Below, in pieces: positions 26,063 to 36,088 of a stretch of 64,000 nucleotides of DNA; positions within the stretch are counted from its first letter, which is position 1; each line of letters begins with the position of its first letter. The DNA lies in the NCBI RefSeq assembly GCF_001442615.1, contig NZ_LMXN01000017.1:62001-126000 (forward strand), in the 5' to 3' direction. The notes below the pieces were generated by a model. The model ran no database searches, had not been told where the DNA came from, and saw only the letters and a program-made list of their open reading frames with translations. The position numbers and the translations under genes are program-made. This DNA comes from Algoriphagus resistens. Lineage in GTDB: Bacteria; Bacteroidota; Bacteroidia; Cytophagales; Cyclobacteriaceae.

Positions 26063-28492
26063 CTAAAAATCGAAATCACAACTCATGATGTCCATGCCAA
26101 TAGGGGAACCATCTGGTGCTTTCAGAGTCTCCTGTACGACTAGCTCTTCGGGCAGGTTTAAAAATGAATTGATTTTTTCACCTAGGTAATTGTGGTGTTG
26201 GGCTAGGGCTTCCCAGCCTAAATCTCCTTGGGCTTTGGTGGCCGCAAGGCTTCTCAACCTTCCTCTGGCAATCGCTCTGATTGTATTTGAAACATCTGCA
26301 TTCTTAGCTAAAGCAATCAAATGATCCACATATTTAGATTGGGTCATCAGTATTATTTCCAAATTGATATCTTCTTTGTTGTAAGAGATAAATAATTGCT
26401 TCTCCAGCGCTGTCAGTAAATCATTTAGTCCAAAGAGTTGGTTTTGCTGCAAATGCTGTAGGTAAATTCTGCTTACCCTAGCCCCATCCAGCAAAAAACC
26501 AAATGTAAGATCAACGATAGTCTCAGCGGGGGCGATTGGGTCAAAAATAGGACTAACCCTAGAAACGAACGTTTCTCTGTTTCGCCCATAGCCAAATGGC
26601 CTAGGAGGGATGAGGGCAAGAATATGATCAGGAACTCTCAGTTGCTGTGGAGAGATGGAGTGTAATAGGGCCTGTAATGCAGCTTCCTGTTGGTCCGAAT
26701 GCACCCAACCATGTGTTGGCTGATTGTCTCCCTTTACTTTGTATCTATAATCCACGCCCCCAAGAAGCTTGCTTGTAGCTTCGATCTGATATCTATGCAT
26801 CAGGTAAAGTGGTACAAATACCTCTTCGAGTAATGCTTGAGGCTGATTATCGGGGATCGCATTTAACCCAAAAGTTTTCATACGGTTGCCCCGCAGTTCA
26901 AGCATTCGCATTAGTTCCGCTGAAGCCGAAGCACCATTATCCCACAAATGAGAAGTCGGATGAGCTCCACTTCGGCTTCTGGAGTCCGAATCAGTGATGA
27001 ATTGATAACCAGATTCGTAAGTTTCTTCCAATGTTTTTTTGAGAAATTCACGTTGATCTTCCCCTTCAGGAATGATAGAATAGCCGTATTTAATGGCCCA
27101 CTTATCCCACTCCCCGATTTTATCATAATAAGCATCGCTCATTTCTAGTTCACCGCTAGCAGTCTCTGAAATGAGCGGATATGGATAATCCATCACTGAG
27201 GAGCGATTGTTGGCTGAGGTAGCATAACTATGCGCCAGGCCGATGGTATGGCCGATCTCGTGAGCTGATAGTTGTTTTAGTCGCTCCACTGCCATTTCTA
27301 ACATTTTGGGATTGGCAGGAACTCCTTCTTCGAATGGCTGCAGCAGACCTTGTGCGATCAGGTAATCTTGTCTCACACGAAGTGAGCCTAGTGACACGTG
27401 ACCTTTTAAAATTTCTCCAGTTCTCGGATCCCGCACACTGGCCCCATAGGACCAGCCACGGGTAGAGCGGTGGACCCATTGGATTACATTGTAGCGCACG
27501 TCCATCAGATCCATTCCTTCCGGCGCGAGTTCCACGCGAAATGCATTGATAAACCCTGCTGCTTCAAATGCTTGGTTCCACCAGTTGCCACCTTCGATCA
27601 ATGCTGAGGCTACGGGTTCTGGGGTCCCTCTGTCAAGATAATAAATGATTGGCTCCACTGCCTCAGACATCGCTGCTCTAGGATCTTTTTTTTCCAATCG
27701 GTGGCGAGCAATGAATTTTTTCACGATCGGCTCAGAGATCGGCGTGGTGAAATCCATGTAAGAAATACTACCAAAGCCTGCCCTGGTATCAAACTCACGT
27801 GGCGTATACTTATCGTCTGGGAGTTCGATGAATGAATGTCGCTGACGTACAGTGAGCGCATCGGGAGAAGGAGTGACAGATCTCAGATTTCCGCCTGTTG
27901 CCTGACCTGTCAATGTGATGGTTGCTTCCACTTCAGTATTTTGAGGGAAGTTTTTAGTCATTGGAAGATAAAGACCCGAACGGCTTGCATCTGTTCGGAA
28001 TGAGCCTTGACCGCTTCTAGTCAATGTTTTGGAAACTCCATGAGTGTCTTGGAGGTAGAAGTTGGTAGCATCTACGATTAATTTATCACCATCCTTTTGT
28101 GCGATTTCAAATCCCCAAAGAATAGATTCAGCAAATGCATCTTTGATGGATTGGACTTCGGCGGGATTATCAGAATAGGCTCGGAAATCGTAGTTCTTGT
28201 GAACCAAGAATAATTTGTTCCCAGACTTTCTGAATTCCACGATCCTCGTGTCCCCCAATTGTCCACGGTCTAACCCGATATCATTGGATCCAACTCCAGC
28301 GGTGAGGGAGTTTACATAAAGGAATTCCCATTCCAGTTTTTCAATTTCAAGATAAATTCTTCCCTTTTCTTCATCTAGGTAAAAAGGGATAAATCCATCT
28401 CTTTTACTCATTTTATTCAAATCTAGGGTTTGGGTATACCCGCAATTCAGAGAAAGCAGGAAGATTAAAATTAATAGTAGTTGTTTTTTCAT
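26063..28492 (-). CDS. Secreted zinc-dependent metalloprotease (DUF5117/DUF5118 family)
   Basis: The protein has 809 residues with a Sec-type signal (hydrophobic core 5-15, ending near GYTQ); a Cys at 17 could alternatively be lipidated. The metzincin-like motif HEIGHTIGLAH places zinc ligands at His411, His415 and His421. The first 300 residues (beginning KMSKRDGFIPFYLDEEKGRIYLE) form the large N-terminal beta domains typical of these Bacteroidota and Gemmatimonadota proteins. The substrate is unknown; an extracytoplasmic location is inferred from the signal. The gene is monocistronic with a terminator. Confidence 0.85.
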   Translation of the reverse strand: MKKQLLLILIFLLSLNCGYTQTLDLNKMSKRDGFIPFYLDEEKGRIYLEIEKLEWEFLYVNSLTAGVGSNDIGLDRGQLGDTRIVEFRKSGNKLFLVHKNYDFRAYSDNPAEVQSIKDAFAESILWGFEIAQKDGDKLIVDATNFYLQDTHGVSKTLTRSGQGSFRTDASRSGLYLPMTKNFPQNTEVEATITLTGQATGGNLRSVTPSPDALTVRQRHSFIELPDDKYTPREFDTRAGFGSISYMDFTTPISEPIVKKFIARHRLEKKDPRAAMSEAVEPIIYYLDRGTPEPVASALIEGGNWWNQAFEAAGFINAFRVELAPEGMDLMDVRYNVIQWVHRSTRGWSYGASVRDPRTGEILKGHVSLGSLRVRQDYLIAQGLLQPFEEGVPANPKMLEMAVERLKQLSAHEIGHTIGLAHSYATSANNRSSVMDYPYPLISETASGELEMSDAYYDKIGEWDKWAIKYGYSIIPEGEDQREFLKKTLEETYESGYQFITDSDSRSRSGAHPTSHLWDNGASASAELMRMLELRGNRMKTFGLNAIPDNQPQALLEEVFVPLYLMHRYQIEATSKLLGGVDYRYKVKGDNQPTHGWVHSDQQEAALQALLHSISPQQLRVPDHILALIPPRPFGYGRNRETFVSRVSPIFDPIAPAETIVDLTFGFLLDGARVSRIYLQHLQQNQLFGLNDLLTALEKQLFISYNKEDINLEIILMTQSKYVDHLIALAKNADVSNTIRAIARGRLRSLAATKAQGDLGWEALAQHHNYLGEKINSFLNLPEELVVQETLKAPDGSPIGMDIMSCDFDF

Positions 28493-28939
28493 AGGGGTTG
28501 GTAGTTTGATTACAAATTATCAAAAAAGTAGGCTCTTGCTTCTACCATTAATGGAAATTTAGCCATGAATCATGTATCGCAACAAAAGATGGTTTCAGTC
28601 TAACTGGGTCCATCGATTTTCTGCAGTCCTGAACCGGAGCTTGCTCTGTCGGTATAGGATGTTCTCGAAGAGTGTATATAGGTTGTGATTTGCGAATGGA
28701 CTTGATACTGGGCAAGAAGGTGCTGTCGCATTCCTTGCGCAGAAAATGCTGCTAAGGAAAAGGGCCAAAGCCCATTGTTTTCAAAGGCATAAAGCCTTGT
28801 ATTGTAATCATGGGTATAGAGGAGAGAAGGCTAACCTGCATCAGACAGGTTTCGGTCTTTTTGTTCTTCTCGTATCTGAATGAATGTTGTCAAGTTTCTG
28901 CTAGGCTGATAGCTTACCCTTGCTAGCCATTCAACGCCC
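28493..28939. other. 447-base non-coding stretch with several short hairpins
   Basis: No supported ORF is present. Three short inverted repeats occur in a row: GGGC/GCCC near 28765, AAGGC/GCCTT near 28785, and AACCTG/CAGGTT (28833-28838 / 28846-28851) followed by a T-rich stretch. The last could be a weak terminator. No known RNA family was recognised. Confidence 0.4.
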
Positions 28940-30400
28940 TTAGAAAGGAGCAGAAAAATTAAAGAAAAAGTTGCCTTCCTTGCTATTGTTCAATGAATAT
29001 TCAAATCGTAAAACGGCATCATAGAAACCGACCAAATCTATACCAGTACCATACCCAATAAGGTATTTGTTAGCAAGACGTGCATTTTCAGGAATGTTGT
29101 TTCGGTCTTTTACATAGCCATGATCGAAATTCGCACTTAGGTAGAGACGGATAGGGATCGTATTGAATTGCTCTAACTTAATCAAATTGGAAATGTCAAT
29201 CTTCCAATCCACAAATTTCCATCTGAAACTGTTTTTGTGGACGTAGAGCTGCTGACCTTCCACTACATTCAATTCATACCCCCGTACAAAATTGGGACTG
29301 TATCCAATTCCTCTTACTAGCGTGTAAGGCTGGCTTGTGCTCAAAAACCAATTAGCAGTGAGCCCTGTGTTGAAGTGGAATTTATCAGAGATCTTGAAAT
29401 ACTTGTTTGCAGTGAGGTTCACTTCTACTTCATCCAATTCATCAGTATATATTATGCCATATTTTGTAATCGAGGCTTGAAGTAATTCTCCGTCAGTGGC
29501 ATAAGAAACATTGTCTCTATGGTCGTGTCTGAATGTATAAGTAGCATAAGCATACCTAAGTTTGTTACCTCCATGTTGGAAATATTCGGGGTTTTCTTTT
29601 AACACATCATCCGCCACCCAGGTATGACTATAACCTAAAGTCAGGAAGTGATAGTTATAGTAACTCCTGCGATAGGTGTACCTTAAGGCAGTCGCAAAGT
29701 TTTTACGTATGATGTCTTCATTTTCATTTGAATAAAAAACCTGTTTATTATATTCCGATTTGATCGGAATAGTCTTATTTTCCTTAAAAGAAATCTGAGC
29801 AGCCAGTCCGTGTTTCTGGTTTTTGTCGATATAAGGCTTACTATATTGAAGATCTAAAGCTCTGGTAAACCCGAGTTGACCTGCAAATTTGAGTTTGTCA
29901 TTTCGTCCCCCCACATTATTGTGACTTAATCTGAGTCCATAATTTACCCGTGAGAAATCACGGTTTTGGTTGGTCCACCACTCCGAAAAATTCCTGTCAG
30001 CTAGTTCAAAAATTATCTGGGGCAGGATATACCAGCGTTCTTTCACAGTTATTAAAATTTCCACATCACTATCACCGGTAATGAGCGGTGTTATTTCCAC
30101 TGTTGTAAAAAGCCTTAGGTTGTAAATTTTCTTTTGATCAGTGATAAGTATTTCCAAAAAGGTGTTCCAGTCGTAGTAGAAATCGGTTGTGAAATCCAGT
30201 TCTCTTAGAATGATACTCTTTTTTGTTTTTACATTTCCAACAATAAAAATGTTGTTCACTTTCACACTGTCTGGAGTAACTGTACGTGCAGGGGCAAAAG
30301 AAGTATCACCTTGAGCGAAGGAAATAGTATTCTCTGACTCAAAGAAAAGAGCTAAGAATAGAAGAGGGAAGTAAAAGATATTTGCTTTCTTGAGGATCAA
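28940..30400 (-). CDS. BamA/TamA-like outer-membrane protein with one POTRA domain
   Basis: The protein has 486 residues with a signal peptide (hydrophobic core 11-22, AFAQG-like end). A POTRA-like domain follows at about 45-120 (VNNIFIVGNVKTKKSIILREL). The rest is a series of alternating beta strands ending in ...NFFFNFSAPF, with a C-terminal Phe as expected for outer-membrane barrels. With only one POTRA domain and this length it is a short Omp85-like protein, not BamA itself. It may insert or move a lipid or protein, but no partner is visible. It is divergent from yidD. Confidence 0.75.
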   Translation of the reverse strand: MILKKANIFYFPLLFLALFFESENTISFAQGDTSFAPARTVTPDSVKVNNIFIVGNVKTKKSIILRELDFTTDFYYDWNTFLEILITDQKKIYNLRLFTTVEITPLITGDSDVEILITVKERWYILPQIIFELADRNFSEWWTNQNRDFSRVNYGLRLSHNNVGGRNDKLKFAGQLGFTRALDLQYSKPYIDKNQKHGLAAQISFKENKTIPIKSEYNKQVFYSNENEDIIRKNFATALRYTYRRSYYNYHFLTLGYSHTWVADDVLKENPEYFQHGGNKLRYAYATYTFRHDHRDNVSYATDGELLQASITKYGIIYTDELDEVEVNLTANKYFKISDKFHFNTGLTANWFLSTSQPYTLVRGIGYSPNFVRGYELNVVEGQQLYVHKNSFRWKFVDWKIDISNLIKLEQFNTIPIRLYLSANFDHGYVKDRNNIPENARLANKYLIGYGTGIDLVGFYDAVLRFEYSLNNSKEGNFFFNFSAPF

Positions 30401-30475
30401 GAGGGAATTCTGAAAGTTTATTTTTGGTTACTTACGCTGTTGCTAGCACATTCGCTACAATTATAGGGCTTATTC

Positions 30476-30700
30476 ATGGCAAAATCCATTCTTCGAAAGA
30501 TAGCTATATTTCCAGTTTTGGTGTACCAATACACTATTTCTCCTTTATTTCCTTCCAGTTGTCGATTTACACCTACGTGTAGCCAGTATATGAAGGAGGC
30601 TATATTAAAGCATGGAGCTTTAAAAGGAGGATTGCTGGGGCTAAAACGAATTGCCCGCTGCCATCCCTGGGGAGGCCACGGGCATGATCCAGTACCTTAG
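30476..30700 (+). CDS. yidD: Membrane protein insertion efficiency factor YidD
   Basis: This 74-residue protein has the complete family signature: YQYTISPLFPSSCRFTPTCSQY, then an internal LKGGLLGLKRIARCHPWGGHGHDPVP end. YidD is peripheral to the inner membrane and assists YidC-mediated insertion. In many bacteria it sits with rnpA and yidC; here it does not. Its TAG stop overlaps the TAA stop of the convergent lgt gene. Confidence 0.95.
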   Translation: MAKSILRKIAIFPVLVYQYTISPLFPSSCRFTPTCSQYMKEAILKHGALKGGLLGLKRIARCHPWGGHGHDPVP

Positions 30701-31800
30701 TTTCTGACTGGTTTGAGGCCATTTTTCAGTGCCCGAATCACCAATACTGCCCCAGCTATTACAAGTGGAATACTCAGCAATTGTCCCATATTGAAGGCCA
30801 TACTATCTTCAAAATCCACTTGACTTACTTTGAAGAACTCCCAAATAAAGCGCATGCCAAACACGGAGATCAGGAATATTCCTAGGAGTATTCCTTCGGG
30901 CAATCTTTCCTTGTATTTGTTCCACAGCCCGAACAGTACTAGGAAAATCACAAAATAAGAAAGTGACTCATAGATTTGTGTTGGGTGCTTTGTTCTTCCA
31001 AAGGTTCTGACTGTTACTAAGTAATGATCACCTTTATCAGCAATTGACATATCAAGCGGACTTTCCTTTGGCTCCGCAAGATACTCTTGACTAGATTTGA
31101 ACTGGGTTAAAGCATACTTGATATCCCGTCTCAAGGTATTTTCTAATTCTTCCAAAGAATAGGAACCCTTGCTTATTTCCAAGTCAATATTTAGCGGAAC
31201 GATACCATTCCCCACCAATTTATTTTGGCGGTCATCAGGCTTGTAAGGATCAATTGACTCTATAGGAACTTTGAGTGTAGAGAGTAATTCTTCCGAATCC
31301 CATGCATATACGATCCCGTAATCAGAGCCGGTATCTTTCCCACCTATTTCTGAGTTCATCAAATTTCCAAAGCGTATTAATGCGCCAGTCAATGCTGTCA
31401 CGATCACAATTCTGTCCACTACCCATAGGTAGCTTTGGCCGGGAGTTTTTTTGGCATACAGCCATAACGCAAATAGAATGGCTATAGCCGCTCCATGACT
31501 CGCAAGTCCACCTTCCCATACTTTTAAGATCTCGATCGGATTGCTTAAATACTTGGCTGGCTCATAGAACAGTACGTGCCCAAGTCTGGCGCCTACAATA
31601 GTTGCTACAACCATGTAGATGGTCAGCTTGTCAACTAATTCAGGGTTTTGGCCTTCTCTTTTGAAAAAGTATACCATGAACTGCTGGGAAATCACAAAGC
31701 CTGCTGCAAAAAGTATACTATACCAAGGTGGTCTTTCCCATCCTGGAATTACAGAAGGGTTTGGGTCCCACACTATATAGTTCATGATTAATTCAAGCAT
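30697..31800 (-). CDS. lgt: Prolipoprotein diacylglyceryl transferase Lgt
   Basis: The protein has 367 residues. The family core is present: GARLGHVLFYEP near 75, WEGGLASHGA near 95-104 (essential His), and the Lgt signature around RFGNLMNSEIGG near 142-153. Between the third and fourth core parts, about residues 165-255 form a soluble, charged insert not found in E. coli Lgt (291 residues); this is the reason for the extra length and appears typical of Bacteroidota. Lgt adds diacylglycerol to the lipobox Cys of preprolipoproteins in the inner membrane. Several window genes encode such lipoproteins. Met6 is a possible alternative start. It is the last gene after nadE. Confidence 0.93.
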   Translation of the reverse strand: MLELIMNYIVWDPNPSVIPGWERPPWYSILFAAGFVISQQFMVYFFKREGQNPELVDKLTIYMVVATIVGARLGHVLFYEPAKYLSNPIEILKVWEGGLASHGAAIAILFALWLYAKKTPGQSYLWVVDRIVIVTALTGALIRFGNLMNSEIGGKDTGSDYGIVYAWDSEELLSTLKVPIESIDPYKPDDRQNKLVGNGIVPLNIDLEISKGSYSLEELENTLRRDIKYALTQFKSSQEYLAEPKESPLDMSIADKGDHYLVTVRTFGRTKHPTQIYESLSYFVIFLVLFGLWNKYKERLPEGILLGIFLISVFGMRFIWEFFKVSQVDFEDSMAFNMGQLLSIPLVIAGAVLVIRALKNGLKPVRN

Positions 31801-31810
31801 AGTTGATGTG

Positions 31811-33649
31811 TTATAATTGTTCTAATTGTGCAAGTTCTTCAGCAAATCCTCCGGACAAAATAGGGAATCGGTACCAGGTTTTAGGATCCACATTGAATTC
31901 ATCCAAATGGAATGACGGGGCAAGTCTTTCCCTTTTCCATTGATTTCGTGACCAAAGTCGGAAGAATTTTTTGATATAGCCTTTCAAAATATCGGGTTTC
32001 AATTCAAGTTCCTCTGAAAGGATAAGATAAATATCCATAGGTGAACGTCTGTCTCGGATGGCAAGTTTTTCTATTTCCAGGATTACAGCATAAGGCATCA
32101 GATCTTTCTCGTCGGTCTGGGTTTTTTCCAAAGGCCGCAGCTCAGCACTTGGTTGTAAAGAGTTTACTTTTGCCAGACCGGGACGGTCTAGATTTTTTTC
32201 AGCCCAGCTTAACCAGTTTAGAATGAAATATTTGTCCACGGCAGCTATTGGGGAAATACTTCCGGATGTGTCTCCGTCCATAGTAGCATAGCCCACATCT
32301 CCCTCGCTTCGGTTGGACGTAGAAAGGAGCAGCGCATTTTTGATATTGGCGAGCATCCAGATTATCGGGGACCGGGTTCTGGCTTGGATATTCTGAAGTG
32401 TAATATCGTCCTGCTCCCAAGTCAATTTCCTGCCTATGGCTTTTTCTATCTTGGAAGTATAAGATTTTACTTCCTCGTCGATTTCCCAGTGATAAAATGT
32501 GGCTCCTATACTTTCTGCAAGAGATTCAGCGGAAGAAAAGGTGTCCTCGGAGGAATTTTTGGTTCCTTGGTAAGCTGTGGTCAAGAGTTTTTCTACCAGT
32601 TTTTTCTCCGGATCTTCTGAGATAGGAATGCTTCCAATTCCTGCTTTTTTGCAAAATAGTTCCAACCCTAGCTCATCGATGCCCCTTTTTACCATTTCGG
32701 CTACTAAAATTGCGATAGATGACGAATCGGCACCCCCAGAGAGGGATAGTACAAAGCCATTACTCCCGCTTTTTCTCATATAGTCGAAAAGGCCTAAAGC
32801 TGAGGCTTGGACAAATTCCTCATTTTTGGAATTGAGTGGCGCTACGTCTTGGGCTTTTTGAGTCAGATAAAAGCTATTTACTTGATAGTCTTTAAAAGAA
32901 AGTAGTTTATTTCTGGAGAGTAATACTCCTGATTTGGCAAGCATGATTTCTCCATCGAAAATCATCCTTCCTGCTTCATTGCCAAGCAAGTTTGCATAGC
33001 AGTAATAGCAGTCAAAAGTCGCTGAACTTTCTTCTATCAGCTCTTTTCGAAGTCTGGTTTTGCCCATCGCAAAATGACTGGCGCTGGGATTGAAAATCAA
33101 ATCAACTTTACGCGCGCATAATCTGTGGCCAGGTCTGAGTTTTTCTCGCCAGGCATCTTCGCAGATTTCAAAGCCATAGTGGATACCTTTGTGATGAAAA
33201 GTCATATCACCAAGTGGTACTTTCTGATTTTGAAATTCTAGTTCAATAACTTCATTTGCGAGCCACGGTGTAAACCACCGAAATTCGTAATGGACCCCAT
33301 CGATAGCCATAAATTGTTTAGCCACAAATCCTTTGGCTTTGCCATTCTCTATAACTGCTACGCAATTGTAAACCTTATCCTGAATTCTCACAGGTAAGCC
33401 TACTGCCACTGTGATTCCTTCACAGAAGGGTAGCAAAAGTTCGAGTTGGGATAGCGCTTTTTTAGGATACCAATAACTTAAAAATAAATCTTCAGAGCCA
33501 TACCCTGTGATAGCCAATTCAGGCAGGCACAGGATTTCTGCCTCTTGCCTTTTCGCTTCTTCAATAGACAGAATTATTCTGTTCAGATTGCCTGACCAGT
33601 CTAAAGGTGTTTGATTGACGGTAGCTCCTGCTATTTTTATTGGAGACAT
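31811..33649 (-). CDS. nadE: Glutamine-dependent NAD+ synthetase
   Basis: The protein has 612 residues in two parts. The N-terminal nitrilase-type glutaminase has the triad Glu44 (LPELAITGYG), Lys111 (AKQFMAIDG) and Cys163 (GFEICEDAW). The C-terminal synthetase has the PP-loop SGGADSS at 304-310. It converts deamido-NAD+ to NAD+ with ATP and ammonia from glutamine. The gene starts 31 bases after rnc and its end is 10 bases before lgt, in the leftward acpP-fabF-rnc-nadE-lgt series. Confidence 0.95.
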   Translation of the reverse strand: MSPIKIAGATVNQTPLDWSGNLNRIILSIEEAKRQEAEILCLPELAITGYGSEDLFLSYWYPKKALSQLELLLPFCEGITVAVGLPVRIQDKVYNCVAVIENGKAKGFVAKQFMAIDGVHYEFRWFTPWLANEVIELEFQNQKVPLGDMTFHHKGIHYGFEICEDAWREKLRPGHRLCARKVDLIFNPSASHFAMGKTRLRKELIEESSATFDCYYCYANLLGNEAGRMIFDGEIMLAKSGVLLSRNKLLSFKDYQVNSFYLTQKAQDVAPLNSKNEEFVQASALGLFDYMRKSGSNGFVLSLSGGADSSSIAILVAEMVKRGIDELGLELFCKKAGIGSIPISEDPEKKLVEKLLTTAYQGTKNSSEDTFSSAESLAESIGATFYHWEIDEEVKSYTSKIEKAIGRKLTWEQDDITLQNIQARTRSPIIWMLANIKNALLLSTSNRSEGDVGYATMDGDTSGSISPIAAVDKYFILNWLSWAEKNLDRPGLAKVNSLQPSAELRPLEKTQTDEKDLMPYAVILEIEKLAIRDRRSPMDIYLILSEELELKPDILKGYIKKFFRLWSRNQWKRERLAPSFHLDEFNVDPKTWYRFPILSGGFAEELAQLEQL

Positions 33650-33680
33650 GGATGTGTTTGTTGATCCTAAAATTAGTCAG

Positions 33681-34421
33681 CTAGGTGACAATAGTCAGTA
33701 TTTCACAGGCATTTTTAGAAGCTTCTTGCTCTGCTTTCTTTTTGGTACTGCCTTTTCCTTGAGCTACCTCTTTGCCTTCTATCTGTAAAGCAACTCTAAA
33801 TTCCTTGAACCGCTGATTTCCCGTGACGCCTAGTACTACAAATTCCACCGGTTTATTTTCCCTTTGAGACCACTCGATGATCTTGCTTTTGTAATTCGTT
33901 GTTGTGGCTATCATGCTTTCTACATCAAAGTGAAGGAGAATCCGCTTAATGATGAATTTTTTAGTAAAATGGTAGCCCTTATCTAAGTAAATGGCTCCAA
34001 GGAAAGCTTCCAGCATATCGCCGTAGAGCGATTTATTCCCAGTGAAATGTCTCTCCCCAATTTCCATATCCAATGCTTTTCGCAAACCGATTTTTATACC
34101 TGTGTCGTTGAGTGTTTCTCTATTGACTAGTTTGGATCGGGTCTCGGTGAGAAAGCCTTCATCCCGGAAGGGATATTTTTGGAAAAGGAACTCGGCAATG
34201 ACGGCTCCCAAAATTGCATCCCCGAGGAATTCCAAGCGTTCGTTGGAAAGCCGGAAACCTTGAGAAGTTTCCTCTCCAAGACCTGATGGGGTGAGCGCGA
34301 GTTTGTATAGGGATAAATTAAAAGGCCTGCTCCCCGTCATCAATCTGATGGAGGCAGCAAGCCTTTTGTCTTTTTCACTAATGAAGAGATTGTTAAATCC
34401 GAGTCTTTGAAATAATTTCAA
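33681..34421 (-). CDS. rnc: Ribonuclease III
   Basis: The protein has 246 residues. The RNase III signature NERLEFLGDAILG spans 60-72 (Glu64, Asp68), and the second acidic pair is Asp135 and Glu138 in GDMLEAFLGAIYLD. A double-stranded RNA-binding domain follows (about 175-245, ending GSTKKKAEQEASKNACEIL). It processes rRNA and other duplex RNA. It lies eight bases after fabF, the standard Bacteroidota arrangement. Confidence 0.95.
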   Translation of the reverse strand: MKLFQRLGFNNLFISEKDKRLAASIRLMTGSRPFNLSLYKLALTPSGLGEETSQGFRLSNERLEFLGDAILGAVIAEFLFQKYPFRDEGFLTETRSKLVNRETLNDTGIKIGLRKALDMEIGERHFTGNKSLYGDMLEAFLGAIYLDKGYHFTKKFIIKRILLHFDVESMIATTTNYKSKIIEWSQRENKPVEFVVLGVTGNQRFKEFRVALQIEGKEVAQGKGSTKKKAEQEASKNACEILTIVT

Positions 34422-34429
34422 AATTCAGA

Positions 34430-35680
34430 TTAATTATATTTTTTGAAAATTACCGAACAGTTATGTCCACCAAATCCAAACGTATTGCTCAACGCATAAT
34501 TTATTTCTTTCTCTTGCGCTTTGTTGAAAGTCAAATTTAGCCTTGGATCAAACGCATCATCATCTTCAAAGTGATTGATCGTAGGAGGGATGATGCCCTT
34601 ATTTAATGCATAAATGCAGGCAATAGCTTCGACAGCTCCCGCAGCACCTAGCAAATGGCCCGTCATTGACTTTGTGCTGCTAATGTTCATTTTGTATGCA
34701 TGTTCGCCAAAAACGTTTTGAATGGCCTTGATCTCTCCTACATCCCCCAGCGGGGTAGAGGTGCCGTGCACATTGATGTAATCTATGTCTTCAGGCTTCA
34801 AGTTTGCATCATCCAATGCAATTTTCATTACACTGCTCGCACCTAACCCTTCTGGGTGAGGAGCTGTGATATGGTGCGCATCAGCAGACATACCGCCGCC
34901 TACGAGTTCGGCGTAGATCTTGGCTCCACGCGCTTTTGCATGCTCATACTCTTCCAGGATTAATGCTCCTGCGCCTTCACCCAGTACAAATCCATCCCTG
35001 TCTTTATCAAAAGGCCGAGAGGCAGTTTCTGGGGATTCATTCCGCTGGGAAAGGGCTTTCATGGCATTAAATCCACCAATTCCTGCTTCAGTGACCGCCG
35101 CTTCAGAACCACCGCTGATGAAAATATCAGCTTTCCCCATCCGGATGTATGTAAATGCATCGATTAGGGCATTGGTTCCTGAGGCACAAGCAGAAACTGT
35201 CACAAAGTTTGGACCGCGAAAACCATATTTAATTGATATGAAACCGGAACTTATGTCAGCAATCATTTTTGGGATAAAGAAGGGATTGAAGCGTGGCGTA
35301 CCATCTCCTGTAGAGAATGCTGTCACCTCATCCTGGAAAGTTCTTAACCCCCCAATTCCTGATCCCCAGATTACTCCGGCTCTAGATTTATCGATTTTTT
35401 CAAGATCCAACCCAGAATCCGCCATAGCTTCATCTACTGAAATCATGGCATATTGAGTGAAAGGATCCATTTTTCGAGCTTCTTTTCTATCAATAAACTG
35501 CTCTACATCCAGGTTTTTGACCTCGCAGGCAAATTGCGTTTTGAAAAGGGAAGCATCGAATTTGGTAATCGGCGCAGCACCGCTCACACCATTAGCCAGA
35601 CCGTGACAGAATTCCTCTGCGGTATTGCCTATTGGTGTGAGGGCACCTATACCTGTTACAACAACTCTTTTTAAATTCAT
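34430..35680 (-). CDS. fabF: Beta-ketoacyl-ACP synthase II
   Basis: The protein has 416 residues. The Cys-His-His triad is Cys165 (VSACASGTNA), His302 (HGTSTPLGD) and His339 (GHLLGAAG). It condenses malonyl-ACP with acyl-ACP in fatty acid elongation. It starts 19 bases after acpP, whose product carries its substrates. Confidence 0.97.
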   Translation of the reverse strand: MNLKRVVVTGIGALTPIGNTAEEFCHGLANGVSGAAPITKFDASLFKTQFACEVKNLDVEQFIDRKEARKMDPFTQYAMISVDEAMADSGLDLEKIDKSRAGVIWGSGIGGLRTFQDEVTAFSTGDGTPRFNPFFIPKMIADISSGFISIKYGFRGPNFVTVSACASGTNALIDAFTYIRMGKADIFISGGSEAAVTEAGIGGFNAMKALSQRNESPETASRPFDKDRDGFVLGEGAGALILEEYEHAKARGAKIYAELVGGGMSADAHHITAPHPEGLGASSVMKIALDDANLKPEDIDYINVHGTSTPLGDVGEIKAIQNVFGEHAYKMNISSTKSMTGHLLGAAGAVEAIACIYALNKGIIPPTINHFEDDDAFDPRLNLTFNKAQEKEINYALSNTFGFGGHNCSVIFKKYN

Positions 35681-35699
35681 AGAATGAATTTAGGAATTA

Positions 35700-35936
35700 T
35701 TATTTTACGTTAGCTTCCAAGTAGGTAACTGCTTGTCCTACAGTACCGATTTGCTCAGCCTGATCATCTGGAATAGAAATATTGAATTCCTTTTCGAATT
35801 CCATAATCAATTCTACCGTATCAAGAGAATCAGCACCAAGGTCATTGGTAAAGCTCGCCTCCAAAGTTACTTCAGACTCTTCTACACCAAGTTTGTCAAC
35901 GATGATGGCTTTTACTTTTTGTGCAATTTCAGACAT
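35700..35936 (-). CDS. acpP: Acyl carrier protein
   Basis: The protein has 78 residues and is strongly acidic. The phosphopantetheine attachment Ser37 lies in DLGADSLDTVEL. It carries acyl chains for FabF and for lipid synthesis. It is the first gene of the acpP-fabF-rnc unit, divergent from the IPExxxVDY gene with 152 bases between. Confidence 0.97.
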   Translation of the reverse strand: MSEIAQKVKAIIVDKLGVEESEVTLEASFTNDLGADSLDTVELIMEFEKEFNISIPDDQAEQIGTVGQAVTYLEANVK

Positions 35937-36058
35937 TTTGTGATCAGTTTAGTTAATAACACTTCGCAAAGAAATATATTTAATGCCTAATTGACAAAGA
36001 AAAGATCCAAGTAAATTTTTATGCAAATTGTTGTCCATAGAAGTTGAATTATATTTTC

Positions 36059-36066
36059 TAACTTTG
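36059..36066 (+). promoter_or_regulatory. Possible -7 element for the IPExxxVDY-pyk unit
   Basis: TAACTTTG matches TAnnTTTG and lies 22 bases before the start codon at 36089. No TTG at ideal distance. Confidence 0.35.
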
Positions 36067-36088
36067 TTTTGATTCATTTTTTCCCTGC

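Noticed and set aside
34920..35456. A 178-residue open frame on the plus strand opposite fabF
   Set aside because: It lies wholly inside fabF on the other strand, has low-complexity Ser/Pro/Ala content and no family features; it mirrors the codon bias of fabF.
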